Below, piece by piece: positions 8,411 to 16,413 of a stretch of DNA of 49,398 bases. The DNA is from a virus: positions 1 through 49,398 of IMG/VR virus record IMGVR_UViG_3300042888_000978. The stretch is one strand, 5' to 3'. Within the stretch, counting starts at the first letter, position 1. The number at the start of each line of letters is the position of its first letter. The notes under the pieces are model-generated. The model was not told the origin of the DNA. It made no database searches and saw nothing but the letters and a program-made list of their open reading frames with translations. A program made the translations under genes and the position numbers.

Positions 8411-9264
8411 AAAGAGGAATATTAATATTTGCTCACAACAGCAGAGACGTCGATTATGCTTTAATGTCTTTGGTATCTGCAAAGTTTGCAAAAGCAAATT
8501 TACAAGTTCCTGTATCTTTAGTAGTTGATAAATTTACTGTGGAATGGATGCAGACATCTAATATCTATAATCTTTCTCAGGAAATTTTTGATAAAATTAT
8601 AGAAATTGAAAAACCAGTAACTCAAAATACTCGTGTGTTACACGATGGATATACTTCTAAAACAGTTCCTTTTGTAAATTCAAATAGGGCTTCAGTTTGG
8701 GATCTTACTCCATATGACAGAACATTATTAATAGACAGTGATTTTTTGATAATGTCTGACAGACTCGAAGAGTATTGGGAAGTTGATTCGAGTGTAATGT
8801 TATCTTCATCTATGCAAGATGTTAGGGGAGATAGGAAAGGTATTTTAGATTCTTGGGTGTCTGAAACTGGAATTGCCTTATATTGGGCTACCACAGTGAT
8901 GTTTACTAAGAATAATGAATCTAAAATATTTTTTGATCTAGTAGATGTTATTAGAACAAACTACAATTATTTTGCAGACTTATTTAGATTTAATCCTAAA
9001 CAATACAGAAATGACATTGCTTTTAGTATAGCAAAGCATATGCTAAATGGCTTTGAAACTAGAGGAGAAAATCTTCCTCCGATACTAACATTATTAGATA
9101 AAGACCTAATTCATTCTATTGACAAAAATCAACTGCGTGTTTATCTAAATGACAATATGTCTGAGGATCATGTGGTTATTGCATCAATCAAAGATTTAGA
9201 TGTTCACGTAATGAATAAACAAAGCATAATTAGGAATGCAAAAGAATTTTTGGAAATACTATGA
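8407..9264 (+). CDS. Glycosyltransferase-like protein (GT-A fold, DxD)
   Basis: A 285-residue protein with the layout of GT-A transferases. It has a Rossmann-like first strand (ILIFAHNSRD), and DSD at residues 110-112 after a hydrophobic strand (TLLIDSDFLI), which is the metal and nucleotide-sugar binding DxD motif. An ATTVMFTKNN-like acceptor-side segment follows. There are no membrane segments, so it acts in the cytoplasm. It is first of a run of sugar-transferase-like genes coupled by ATGA overlaps. They may glycosylate virion proteins such as the fibres just upstream, DNA, or host surface glycans. The fold call is good; substrate and acceptor are unknown. Confidence 0.66.
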   Translation: MKRGILIFAHNSRDVDYALMSLVSAKFAKANLQVPVSLVVDKFTVEWMQTSNIYNLSQEIFDKIIEIEKPVTQNTRVLHDGYTSKTVPFVNSNRASVWDLTPYDRTLLIDSDFLIMSDRLEEYWEVDSSVMLSSSMQDVRGDRKGILDSWVSETGIALYWATTVMFTKNNESKIFFDLVDVIRTNYNYFADLFRFNPKQYRNDIAFSIAKHMLNGFETRGENLPPILTLLDKDLIHSIDKNQLRVYLNDNMSEDHVVIASIKDLDVHVMNKQSIIRNAKEFLEIL

Positions 9265-10100
9265 CTTTTGGATATCTTATTGTAGTTTCTAAAAACGATT
9301 CGGTTGATTATTTAAAATTGGCCTATGCTCTAGCATTAAGCATTAAAAATACTCAACAAAAAGGATTTGACAAAGTAGCATTAGTAACCGATAATATTGA
9401 AGATGTTAAAAAACTAAAAAGTTCCTGGGTGTTTGATAAAATTATTGAATGGAATCAAGAAACTTTTTGGGATGGTCGAAGTTGGATGGATAAATTAAGT
9501 CCTTGGGATCACACTATATGTCTAGATGCAGACATGTTGTTTTTTAGAGACTGCAGACATTGGGTTGAATACTTTATTGAGAACACTGAATTATATATTC
9601 CCAACAAGGCGTATACCTATCGCGGAGAACTTGTAAAAGATTCATATTATAGAAAAACATTTGAACGTAACGATCTACCTAATTTATATTCTTTTTATAC
9701 ATTCTTTAAAAAAGATTCTAAACTAGCTGAAGAATTCTTTTTACTAGGTAGGTATATTTTAAAAAATCCTAATGAATTTAAAAATCTATTTCTAGAAAAT
9801 TATCTTCCAAAAGTTGTAGGCACAGACGAAGCATTTTCTCTAGCTGCAAAAATTTTAGACATTCAAGATGATATAAGCTATGATTTAGAATTTCCCAAGG
9901 TAGTACATTTAAAACCAATGATACAAAATTGGCCGTGGCCTGCTGATAAAGTTTCTGATCATGTTGGATTTTATTTTGATCTGCAAGGTAAATTAAAAAT
10001 TGGAAATTATCAGCAACAGGATATTGTTCATTACAACGAAAAAAATTACATAACCGACGAAATCACTAACATTTTAGAGGAAATATTATGGAAGAAATAA
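9261..10100 (+). CDS. Glycosyltransferase-like protein (GT-A fold, DxD)
   Basis: A 279-residue protein with an N-terminal GYLIVVSKND strand, a CLDADMLFF strand giving DAD at residues 89-91 (the DxD motif), and a later VVGTDEAFSLAA segment that resembles the acceptor/Asp region of family-8-like transferases. The LSPWDHT stretch before the DxD parallels LTPYDRT in the preceding gene, so the two are related copies. It is coupled by ATGA to the gene before and overlaps the gene after by 13 bases. It is probably one of a set acting in sequence on the same glycan; the acceptor is unknown. Confidence 0.66.
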   Translation: MTFGYLIVVSKNDSVDYLKLAYALALSIKNTQQKGFDKVALVTDNIEDVKKLKSSWVFDKIIEWNQETFWDGRSWMDKLSPWDHTICLDADMLFFRDCRHWVEYFIENTELYIPNKAYTYRGELVKDSYYRKTFERNDLPNLYSFYTFFKKDSKLAEEFFLLGRYILKNPNEFKNLFLENYLPKVVGTDEAFSLAAKILDIQDDISYDLEFPKVVHLKPMIQNWPWPADKVSDHVGFYFDLQGKLKIGNYQQQDIVHYNEKNYITDEITNILEEILWKK

Positions 10101-10678
10101 TTGATTTTGACAGTTGGTTACAACAATATACTGCACCACAAGTAGAATACTGGGCAATTTTTGAACCTACTACTGGTGAAGTCACTGGAATTTATCCCGA
10201 TTCTGCTGCTGATGATAAACAATATAAAATAAAAATTGATAGCGATCTGGCAGAAGATATACATAACGGAATAATTCAAATGAGTTCTTGTTTTGTAGAT
10301 ATAGATTCCGAAACAATTGAAATTGTTACTAAGCACAGTCTTATTAAAATTGACGATGTTTTGCATAGAGTAATTGATAAAAAATATAGGGCAACTCAAA
10401 AAAATGATATTATTATTCAATTTAACGAATTAGAAAATAAAATAATTTTTGTTTTATACAGTTCAACTAACACTAGAAAAATACATCGGGACGGCAGTAC
10501 TGAAATGCAGTTTTTTATCACCTCCTATAATGATCCACATAATCTTTACCAAACAATAACTTTTCAACTAAAAGATTTAGAACAAGGTTCTAAAGAATTT
10601 ATATACACTGGCCCCCACAAACGATTTAGTATTTTTACAAGAAGAATATTAAAAAATTATGTTTTTGAAAAAATATGA
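10088..10678 (+). CDS. Uncharacterised protein within the glycosyltransferase cluster
   Basis: A 196-residue acidic protein not recognised from any family. The N-terminus (YWAIFEPTTGEVTGIYP) has the look of a small beta domain found in phage tail proteins. The middle is rich in Ile/Asp/Lys, and the C-terminal half (QFFITSYNDPHNLY, then a FTRRILKNY end) reads as a beta-rich domain. There is no DxD, signal peptide or membrane segment. It is locked between transferase genes by a 13-base overlap and an ATGA overlap, so it is probably made with them. It might be a target or scaffold for the sugar transferases, but that is a guess from position only. Confidence 0.5.
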   Translation: MEEIIDFDSWLQQYTAPQVEYWAIFEPTTGEVTGIYPDSAADDKQYKIKIDSDLAEDIHNGIIQMSSCFVDIDSETIEIVTKHSLIKIDDVLHRVIDKKYRATQKNDIIIQFNELENKIIFVLYSSTNTRKIHRDGSTEMQFFITSYNDPHNLYQTITFQLKDLEQGSKEFIYTGPHKRFSIFTRRILKNYVFEKI

Positions 10679-11571
10679 AAACCATAGAACTAGATATTGT
10701 ATTTTTAAGCTATGACGAGCCTAATGCAGATTTACATTATGCAGATCTATGCAATAAAGTTCCTTGGGCTAAACGAGTACACGGAATAAAAGGCAGTGAT
10801 GAAGCACACAAAGAAGCTGCAAGACAATCAGAAACAGATTGGGTTGTTACTATAGATGCAGACAATATTGTTGACACAAAATTTTTTAACACAGAGTTTG
10901 ATTCCGATCAAAAAAATTTACAAGTAGTTAGCTGGTTAGCACGTAATAGAATTAATGGATTAAGATATGGCAATGGCGGCCTTAAAATTTGGCGTAAAGA
11001 TTTTATTCTAAATATGAAAACGCACGAAGCTAGTAACAATGAAAGAGCACAGGTAGACTTTTGTTGGGAACAAGGTTATCAACAATTTAAAGAGTGCTAT
11101 AGCGAAACAGTTATCACAGGATCGCCTTTTCAGGCCTGGAGAGCAGGATTTCGTGAAGGAGTAAAAATGACATTGCTTGACGGAGTTCGAGTCCCGCCGG
11201 ATGAAATTCGTGAACGAGTGTGGTGGCATAACTTACATAGACTGCGTATGTGGTCAACTGTGGGCTCACATGAAGAAAATGGTATATATGCTGTCTACGG
11301 AGCTAGACTGGGTACTTGGTTAGCAAATTGCACTAAGTGGAATTATGTGGAAGTTAGAGATTTTGAAATCCTTAAAGATATTTGGAATCAATATGGACGT
11401 CCGTACGAAAAGGTTAATCAAGAAGGACTGGTTGAAGAAATAAAATTACTTGGTGAAAAAATTAAATTAGGATTGGGATTTGATTATCCTTATTTAGATC
11501 CCAAACAAAGTAAGTATACCTTGGACTTGTATAACGAAACAATAAATTTAACAAATACCTATTTAAAATGA
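10675..11571 (+). CDS. Glycosyltransferase-like protein of a marine phage family (DAD motif)
   Basis: A 298-residue protein opening with LDIVFLSYDEPNAD, then AKRVHGIKG and AHKEAARQ, leading to WVVTIDADN with DAD at residues 61-63. This order of motifs (strand, hydrophobic helix, DxD strand) is that of GT-A glycosyltransferases; the YDEPNAD/RVHGIKG signature is shared with the next gene. The C-terminal half (SPFQAWRAGFREG, RLRMWSTVG, NGIYAVYGAR) is a conserved domain likely to bind the acceptor. It is coupled to both neighbours by overlapping codons. The family is seen in marine phages; the substrate is unknown. Confidence 0.62.
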   Translation: MKTIELDIVFLSYDEPNADLHYADLCNKVPWAKRVHGIKGSDEAHKEAARQSETDWVVTIDADNIVDTKFFNTEFDSDQKNLQVVSWLARNRINGLRYGNGGLKIWRKDFILNMKTHEASNNERAQVDFCWEQGYQQFKECYSETVITGSPFQAWRAGFREGVKMTLLDGVRVPPDEIRERVWWHNLHRLRMWSTVGSHEENGIYAVYGARLGTWLANCTKWNYVEVRDFEILKDIWNQYGRPYEKVNQEGLVEEIKLLGEKIKLGLGFDYPYLDPKQSKYTLDLYNETINLTNTYLK

Positions 11572-12656
11572 TCTACGATATTTTTTATGTAAGCAAAAAC
11601 ACCGTTAATGACACCAAGTGGCTATCTTTTAATAAAAGATTTCCATTATCTCAAAAAATTGAAAATATAAAATGTTTCTCAGATATTTCTAACAAAACAT
11701 TTACTAAATTATTTTGGGTAGTTTGGGATGATTTAATTATTTCGAATGATTTTAATTTTAATTATATTGTTCCAAAATGGGATGAAAAATATATTCATGT
11801 TTTTAAAAATGCAGAGCACTTTGATGGCGTAGCATTATTCTCAAAATATTCAGATGTAAGTGACAAAGAATTTGAAAAAAGATTTTACAGAAATCACAAA
11901 AAAATAGATATAATTGCCAGCAACCCAACAGACACTGAACTTTATGATATAGTGTTTATCAGTTATAATGAGCCGACCGCTGATATTAATTTTATAAATT
12001 TAAAATCAAAATTTCCAAGAGCTAAAAGAGTTCACGGAATAAAAGGAATACACCAAGCACATATTACAGCTGCCAAACTAGCAGATACCTGTATGTTTTG
12101 GGTAGTAGATGGTGATGCTGAAATTTTAGAAGATTTTAATTTTGATCATGAAGTATCTACTCATGAAAAAGATATCGTACACGTTTGGCGTAGTAAAAAT
12201 CCTATTAATGATTTAGTATACGGATATGGTGGTGTGAAACTATTGCCAACTTTGTTGACTATGGGTATGGATGTATCTAAGCCAGATATGACAACTAGTA
12301 TATCTAATAAATTTAAAGCAGTTAAAGCTATATCAAACATCACGGCATTTAATACTGATCCGTTTAACACTTGGAAATCAGCGTTTAGAGAATGTTGTAA
12401 ATTATCTAGTAAAATTATTGATAGACAAAAAAGCGAAGAAACATTGTATAGACTTGACGTATGGTGTACGCTAGGTATTGATCGACCGTTTGGACAAGAT
12501 GCGATTGCCGGAGCAATAGCAGGTAAGGAATATGGTAGTGCAAATATAGATAATTTAGAAGCACTAAAAAAGATTAATGATTTTGATTGGTTAAAAGAAT
12601 ATTATGAACAACAAACAAAAAATAAACCTCAAGCAGGCATCAATCGTCTTGACTAA
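11568..12656 (+). CDS. Two-domain glycosyltransferase-like protein with a degenerate N-terminal copy
   Basis: A 362-residue protein. Residues ~125-350 match the preceding gene (YDIVFISYNEPTAD, AKRVHGIKG, FWVVDGDAE with DGD at 181-183, then DPFNTWKSAFRE and RLDVWCTLG). Residues 1-115 look like a decayed copy of the same domain: YDIFYVSK, RFPLSQKIENIK, then FWVVWDDL followed by FNFNYIVP, in parallel with FWVVDGDAEIL and FNFDHEV. In the first copy the DxD is replaced by WDD, so it is probably non-catalytic and may bind substrate. It is coupled by ATGA to the previous gene and ends before a late-promoter-like gap. Confidence 0.6.
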   Translation: MIYDIFYVSKNTVNDTKWLSFNKRFPLSQKIENIKCFSDISNKTFTKLFWVVWDDLIISNDFNFNYIVPKWDEKYIHVFKNAEHFDGVALFSKYSDVSDKEFEKRFYRNHKKIDIIASNPTDTELYDIVFISYNEPTADINFINLKSKFPRAKRVHGIKGIHQAHITAAKLADTCMFWVVDGDAEILEDFNFDHEVSTHEKDIVHVWRSKNPINDLVYGYGGVKLLPTLLTMGMDVSKPDMTTSISNKFKAVKAISNITAFNTDPFNTWKSAFRECCKLSSKIIDRQKSEETLYRLDVWCTLGIDRPFGQDAIAGAIAGKEYGSANIDNLEALKKINDFDWLKEYYEQQTKNKPQAGINRLD

Positions 12657-12680
12657 TCAAATCACAAGACAGTCGTTAGG

Positions 12681-12688
12681 CCTAAATA
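12681..12688 (+). promoter_or_regulatory. Possible late-promoter-like octamer (CCTAAATA)
   Basis: This has the TAAATA core of the T4 late octamer with two mismatches and lies 13 bases before the radical SAM start codon, in the 45-base gap after the transferase cluster. The evidence is weak and mainly positional. Confidence 0.3.
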
Positions 12689-12701
12689 AGAAAAAACTAT
12701 A

Positions 12702-13958
12702 ATGACATCATCTACCCTATGCGCCGTGCCATGGATGCATTTAAATTTTGAACCTAACGGAAAAGTTGTACCATGTTGTTTAACTTCGGCACACAACTAC
12801 TTTGCAGGTGACCTCAATACTCAATCTATTGAGGAGATTTGGAATAGCAATAATATGAAAAATCTCCGTAAAGATATGATAAATGGTGTTGAGCCTAAAG
12901 TGTGCGATAAGTGTTTCAACAGAGAAAAGGTAACTGGTGAAAGTGGCAGATTTTATCACAACCACGACTTTCCAGAGGTAGTGGCAAAAATTCCAAACAT
13001 TACGTTAGCAGATGGAACGTGTACTACTATGGAGTTAAAGTACTGGGACTTCCGTTTTAGTAATCTTTGCAATTTCAAATGTCGAAGTTGTGGCCCACGT
13101 TATAGTTCAGCCTGGGTCCCAGATGCTAAAAAACTAGGACACACTGATCAAGAAAAAGTATGGAACATCGATTCGATAGATAACCAAACCAATTTTGATT
13201 TTCTTAAAGATCAAATTGATGTTGTTAAACGCATTTATTTTGCGGGTGGTGAGCCGTTGTTAATGCCTGAACATTGGCAAATTTTAGACATGCTGGTAGA
13301 GAAGAAACGTTTTGATGTCAAGCTAAGTTATAATACCAATGCGTCCGTATTATCCTATGGCAAAAAGAATATCATCGATTATTGGAGTCAATGGCAGTTC
13401 GGTAAACTGGAAGTATGGCCAAGTATTGATGAAATAGGTGAACGTGCTGAACTAATTCGCTCAGGTACAGTATGGTCCAAGGTAGAAGAAAACTTAAAAG
13501 AACTTGCTAAACACGCTAACATTATGCTTCGCCCAGGGCTTACTATTGGTGCGTGGAATGTACATCGCTTACCTGAAATTATTAATCATTTGATTAGCAT
13601 CGGGGTAATTAGATCTCACCCAACGTCTAAGAATAGCAATTACAATAATTTCTTTATCAACTTGCTAGAACATCCTGTCCACTATCATGTAAACATCCTC
13701 TCCGACGAATATAAAGAACAGATATCTGCTAAACTAAAAGCGTTTGTTATCGAACATAACAAAAAGTATAATACAGATATTACAGCAACATTTAAACACA
13801 TCTTGCACGAATTAGAAAAGCCGTTTAACTTAGAAGCCGCAAAGGAATTCTTAAAGATAACTAGTCAATTGGATATACTGCGGAACGAAGATACATTTAA
13901 GATATTGCCAGAAATGGAAGATGTTAGACGTAGTGTTTTAAAGACGTTTGATGTTTAA
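12702..13958 (+). CDS. Radical SAM enzyme with N-terminal twitch/SPASM-like domain
   Basis: A 418-residue protein. The radical SAM motif CNFKCRSC (Cys 123, 127, 130) binds the 4Fe-4S cluster, and a FAGGEPLL segment near residue 182 contacts SAM. Before the barrel lies a cysteine-rich domain (Cys 7, 25, 26, 68, 71; CAVPWMHLNFEPNG, VVPCCLTS, VCDKCFNRE) of the twitch/SPASM type that holds an auxiliary Fe-S cluster. This N-terminal twitch arrangement is a known phage and bacterial subfamily with unknown substrates. Related enzymes modify peptides or sugars. It closes the glycosyltransferase cluster, so a role in making or attaching a modified sugar, or in modifying a virion protein, is plausible but unproven. 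It is the last plus-strand gene before a convergent terminator. Confidence 0.85.
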   Translation: MTSSTLCAVPWMHLNFEPNGKVVPCCLTSAHNYFAGDLNTQSIEEIWNSNNMKNLRKDMINGVEPKVCDKCFNREKVTGESGRFYHNHDFPEVVAKIPNITLADGTCTTMELKYWDFRFSNLCNFKCRSCGPRYSSAWVPDAKKLGHTDQEKVWNIDSIDNQTNFDFLKDQIDVVKRIYFAGGEPLLMPEHWQILDMLVEKKRFDVKLSYNTNASVLSYGKKNIIDYWSQWQFGKLEVWPSIDEIGERAELIRSGTVWSKVEENLKELAKHANIMLRPGLTIGAWNVHRLPEIINHLISIGVIRSHPTSKNSNYNNFFINLLEHPVHYHVNILSDEYKEQISAKLKAFVIEHNKKYNTDITATFKHILHELEKPFNLEAAKEFLKITSQLDILRNEDTFKILPEMEDVRRSVLKTFDV

Positions 13959-14002
13959 GATAACAAAATGTATTAAACTTTGCAGAGATCCAGTTTTTAA
14001 AC

Positions 14003-14024
14003 AAATTGTTTAAAACAATTTTTT
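14003..14024. terminator. Convergent terminator hairpin
   Basis: A palindrome (AAATTGTTT / AAACAATTT, 9-base arms) followed by a T-run on the plus strand lies between the convergent radical SAM gene and the minus-strand gene, overlapping the stop codon of the latter. The stem is AT-only and so weak, but the symmetry and position fit a terminator used from both sides. Confidence 0.55.
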
Positions 14025-14315
14025 AGTTTTGTCAGTTATGTCTTGCTTCAGCCGTTGAATATCTATAGTAAAATCTACTTTAGTAATTTCTTCTTTATAT
14101 TCTTGAAATGTATCCAAGAGTTTTTCAGCAACGATGTCATTGGTTGCATTGCCAAGCTGCTCTTGAATATCTATTTCCCATATTCTACCATTGTTAAATT
14201 CTAATCGAACACTTTTTAAATATGCCACCGGCATGGTGTTCATATACATATCTTCAAAAACTTCCGGCCACTCCTTAACCAAATGACTAGGTGGCCTAAA
14301 TAAATGTTTAGGCAC
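14010..14315 (-). CDS. Conserved T4-like phage protein, function unknown
   Basis: A 101-residue protein starting at GTG, with the start overlapping the previous gene's stop by 8 bases. The LFRPPSHLVKEWPEVFED opening, a VRLEFNNGRIWEIDIQEQL beta stretch and a long charged helix ending in TKKLF make it a compact mixed protein. It belongs to a group of small proteins widely kept in marine T4-like phages near the structural genes; the role is not known. It is last in the long minus-strand operon. Confidence 0.6.
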   Translation of the reverse strand: MPKHLFRPPSHLVKEWPEVFEDMYMNTMPVAYLKSVRLEFNNGRIWEIDIQEQLGNATNDIVAEKLLDTFQEYKEEITKVDFTIDIQRLKQDITDKTKKLF

Positions 14316-14916
14316 CTTCGGTTTCTTTAGATTTGGTAGCTTTCTTTGCTGGAGGATCTAAATCGTCTGCTTGTTTTCTCAGCCTAGCTGCTTCTTTGTA
14401 CATGGCATCTGCTTGACTTCTAAAATTGCGAGCTATGTCACGATCAGTAAGTACTTCATTAGCTGAGGCAGGTACACTAGTAGATTCTTGAACTGTTTTT
14501 GCAGGTTCTTTCTTAGTAGGAGCACCTTTGGTAAACGTATACAAATCATCTATTGCACAATTTTTTTGTTCTGCAATAAATGAATTTAGTTCATGCAACG
14601 AAATTTCTGAATTCGGAGTGGGCGTCATGATAACAGTATCAGTGGCCACTTTTATCAAACGATTATCTGCCTGCAGGGCCTGTAGCATAGGGCGGCCGTC
14701 GGGGAATGGTCGAGTAAAAAGAATTTCTCCGAATTCCCATGCATCTTGTGCAACATCTTGATCTACAAGATCAATGATTGCATTGTGATATTGATCTGGC
14801 AACGGAGATGTTTGCACAACCAATGCCATATTTGACTCACCGGGTAAGGTTCTAAAAACTACAAGAACTTTTGATCCTGTGTTTTTTATCTTACCTACGT
14901 GTTTGAGATTTTTCAT
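14308..14916 (-). CDS. Conserved phage protein with disordered C-terminal tail
   Basis: A 202-residue protein. The ATG at 14916 is chosen because AAGGA lies 6 bases upstream; a longer in-frame ATG at 14937 lacks one and overlaps the previous gene. Residues ~1-110 form a beta-rich domain (VLVVFRTLPGES, YHNAIIDLVD, WEFGEILFTR). The rest is Lys/Glu/Ala/Ser-rich and likely disordered or coiled, ending in KKATKSKETEG. It lies one base after the stop of its upstream neighbour, so the two are translationally coupled. Head or tail assembly is possible from the location; nothing more specific can be supported. Confidence 0.6.
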   Translation of the reverse strand: MKNLKHVGKIKNTGSKVLVVFRTLPGESNMALVVQTSPLPDQYHNAIIDLVDQDVAQDAWEFGEILFTRPFPDGRPMLQALQADNRLIKVATDTVIMTPTPNSEISLHELNSFIAEQKNCAIDDLYTFTKGAPTKKEPAKTVQESTSVPASANEVLTDRDIARNFRSQADAMYKEAARLRKQADDLDPPAKKATKSKETEGA

Positions 14917-14917
14917 A

Positions 14918-15139
14918 TTATTCCTTTTTGGCTGCAACAGATTCTAGAAAGGTATTTAACTTATTGTAAGCCTTACCTACTGCTTCTAATTCTGCAGCTT
15001 TGAACGCCCCTCGACTACTGGCAACTTCTAGAATACTACGCAAGGAAGCTAGGTCGCTGAGATTAAGATCAGCACTTGCAGCACTTGGTGGTTGTTGAGG
15101 TTGCTCTTGTTCTGGGGTTGTTGTTACTTCTTGGTCCAT
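14918..15139 (-). CDS. Small conserved phage protein, function unknown
   Basis: A 73-residue protein starting at ATG 15139 behind AAGGAG. The N-terminus is a Gln/Glu/Pro/Thr-rich disordered stretch. The C-terminal half is a helical hairpin (LASLRSILEVASSRGAFKAA, then VGKAYNKLNTFLESV), a motif recurrent in marine T4-like phages. The start overlaps the preceding stop as TAATG. The helical hairpin suggests a protein-protein contact role; no function is known. Confidence 0.58.
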   Translation of the reverse strand: MDQEVTTTPEQEQPQQPPSAASADLNLSDLASLRSILEVASSRGAFKAAELEAVGKAYNKLNTFLESVAAKKE

Positions 15140-15411
15140 TAGTTTCTCCTTAGATATGGGCAAGCTAACATAAAATATGTTAGTTCTTTATGATCTTCAA
15201 ATCCCGCAAACATTGCGGATTTCAATCTGCTGTCGTTTTCTATACTTGAAAGTTTCACGACAGCATATCTACCTTTTAATTTGATTCGAATCCAGTTTTC
15301 AACTTCGTTTGTAAAAAAATTTATCTCTTCAAGTTTAATTTTTCCAAAATGTGGAGGCATCACTTGAAGTGATCTTTTGTTTAAAATTTCTAAAGGATTA
15401 TATTCGATCAT
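15139..15411 (-). CDS. Small conserved phage protein, function unknown
   Basis: A 90-residue protein. ATG 15411 is chosen over an upstream TTG at 15435. There is no good ribosome site; instead a perfect late-promoter octamer lies 8 bases upstream, so the message may be leaderless or nearly so. The sequence (YNPLEILNKRSLQVMPPHFG, FTNEVENWIRIKLKGRY) is basic and mixed alpha/beta. It couples to the next gene by TAATG. No family role is known. Confidence 0.52.
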   Translation of the reverse strand: MIEYNPLEILNKRSLQVMPPHFGKIKLEEINFFTNEVENWIRIKLKGRYAVVKLSSIENDSRLKSAMFAGFEDHKELTYFMLACPYLRRN

Positions 15412-15419
15412 TGTGAAAA

Positions 15420-15427
15420 TATTTATA
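15420..15427 (-). promoter_or_regulatory. Late-promoter octamer, perfect TATAAATA, very close to a start codon
   Basis: A perfect T4 late octamer on the minus strand only 8 bases before ATG 15411. In T4 the start of transcription is a few bases after the octamer, so the leader would be almost absent. It probably serves the four genes ending at 14010. Confidence 0.55.
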
Positions 15428-15444
15428 GATAACAAATAAATTGT

Positions 15445-15837
15445 TCAGGATTCTTGGCTAAGTCTTTGATGCATTGCTTTGGCATAACCCATTTTTCTTA
15501 CATCTCCGTGAAACAGATATAATTCAAATGCAGATTTTTCTTTTAGAACAACAATGTGTTTTTTGGTTAAGTGATAGGGAGATTCGATAAATTGATCTAA
15601 CCAAACTAGTATTTGTGGAGTTATACTAATTTCTTTTAATATTTCAACTTTATATGTTTTGATTTGAGAATAAGTTTCTACAAATTCTAGTCCTTGATCA
15701 GTGAGTCTTAGACCGCCACAGTCTTTACCTCTGACATTTTGCCACCAGGCACTGCGGAATTTTTTTATGATATTCTCGTCAAAAGATTGACCAGCAGCTT
15801 TGAGGAATACCGAAGTATAGGTATCCTTTAAATCCAT
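15445..15837 (-). CDS. Conserved T4-like phage protein, function unknown
   Basis: A 130-residue protein following its upstream neighbour directly (TAA then ATG). It has a FRSAWWQNVRGKDCGGLRLTDQG block and a long beta/helix stretch with PYHLTKKHIVVLKEKSAFEL. The LTDQGLEF segment resembles winged-helix-like proteins, so nucleic-acid binding is possible but weakly supported. It is probably cotranscribed from the late promoter at 16153-16160. Confidence 0.57.
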   Translation of the reverse strand: MDLKDTYTSVFLKAAGQSFDENIIKKFRSAWWQNVRGKDCGGLRLTDQGLEFVETYSQIKTYKVEILKEISITPQILVWLDQFIESPYHLTKKHIVVLKEKSAFELYLFHGDVRKMGYAKAMHQRLSQES

Positions 15838-16122
15838 TTAGTCTACTCGCTCTCCAGCATTTAACTTAAACACTGCAAAGTCTGTGGTCTTAAACAACTT
15901 GTTTAACTTTTTGGCCAAGTTTCTTGCGTGTCCTGGATTACTAAAACTGACCTTTTTGTATTTCGGGCCAGGATAACTGGATACCATACTACCACTTTTT
16001 AAGTTGAAAGGTTGTTCTTTGTAAAACACAGCCCAAATGGCATCGCTATCGAGAATTTGCTCAACTTTGTATGTTTCCTTGTTGGTGTATTCAAGAATAA
16101 CTTTGGGTTTTGGTCTACTCAT
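15838..16122 (-). CDS. Small basic phage protein, function unknown
   Basis: A 94-residue basic protein (VILEYTNKETYKVEQI, then a PGPKYKKVSF strand and HARNLAKKLNKLFKT helix). It starts at an ATG 30 bases downstream of a perfect late-promoter octamer, which supports late expression. The alpha/beta pattern with a basic helix would suit nucleic-acid contact, but no family is recognised. Confidence 0.57.
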   Translation of the reverse strand: MSRPKPKVILEYTNKETYKVEQILDSDAIWAVFYKEQPFNLKSGSMVSSYPGPKYKKVSFSNPGHARNLAKKLNKLFKTTDFAVFKLNAGERVD

Positions 16123-16152
16123 ATCTATACGTGTAATAATAAAGCACGTATA

Positions 16153-16160
16153 TATTTATA
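16153..16160 (-). promoter_or_regulatory. Late promoter, perfect TATAAATA
   Basis: A perfect octamer on the minus strand in the 39-base gap upstream of the gene starting at 16122, at a distance that leaves a normal short leader. It splits the small-gene block into a late-expressed part downstream. Confidence 0.62.
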
Positions 16161-16161
16161 C

Positions 16162-16413
16162 CTAACTGAAGTTGCCCCCATCAAATTTAACATTGATATT
16201 GGTAGTAGATTCACGTATTTCCGCCAGCATTGCGTGTATTTCCTGAACGGTTTTTCCTAATTTACTAGTCATTACTGCTAATTCTTGGGTAAGCTCTCTT
16301 GCTTCTTGAATTGTTAATCTTATATCTTTTTGCTGACCACGCTCTGCAACTGCTATGCGTTGAATAAGTTTTTCAACGCCTGGTAACGTATTTGGAATGT
16401 TATTTTGAGACAT
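16162..16413 (-). CDS. Small helical phage protein, function unknown
   Basis: An 83-residue protein that is almost entirely helical, with heptad-like spacing (VEKLIQRIAVAERGQQ, LTIQEARELTQELAVM, VQEIHAMLAEIRE), so a coiled-coil assembly part is likely. It overlaps the upstream gene's end by 14 bases. No family is recognised. Confidence 0.55.
   Translation of the reverse strand: MSQNNIPNTLPGVEKLIQRIAVAERGQQKDIRLTIQEARELTQELAVMTSKLGKTVQEIHAMLAEIRESTTNINVKFDGGNFS

Noticed and set aside
11181-11200. tRNA T-arm-like sequence (GTTCGAGTCC) in a transferase gene
   Set aside because: No acceptor or anticodon arms can be built around it, the T-stem does not pair well, and it lies in a solid coding frame.
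12643-12676. GTCTTG/CAAGAC inverted repeat after the transferase cluster
   Set aside because: Six-base stem with a 13-base loop and no T-run; too weak to call a terminator.
15281-15295. Second tRNA-like GATTCGAATCC
   Set aside because: Inside the coding frame of a small conserved gene with no cloverleaf around it.
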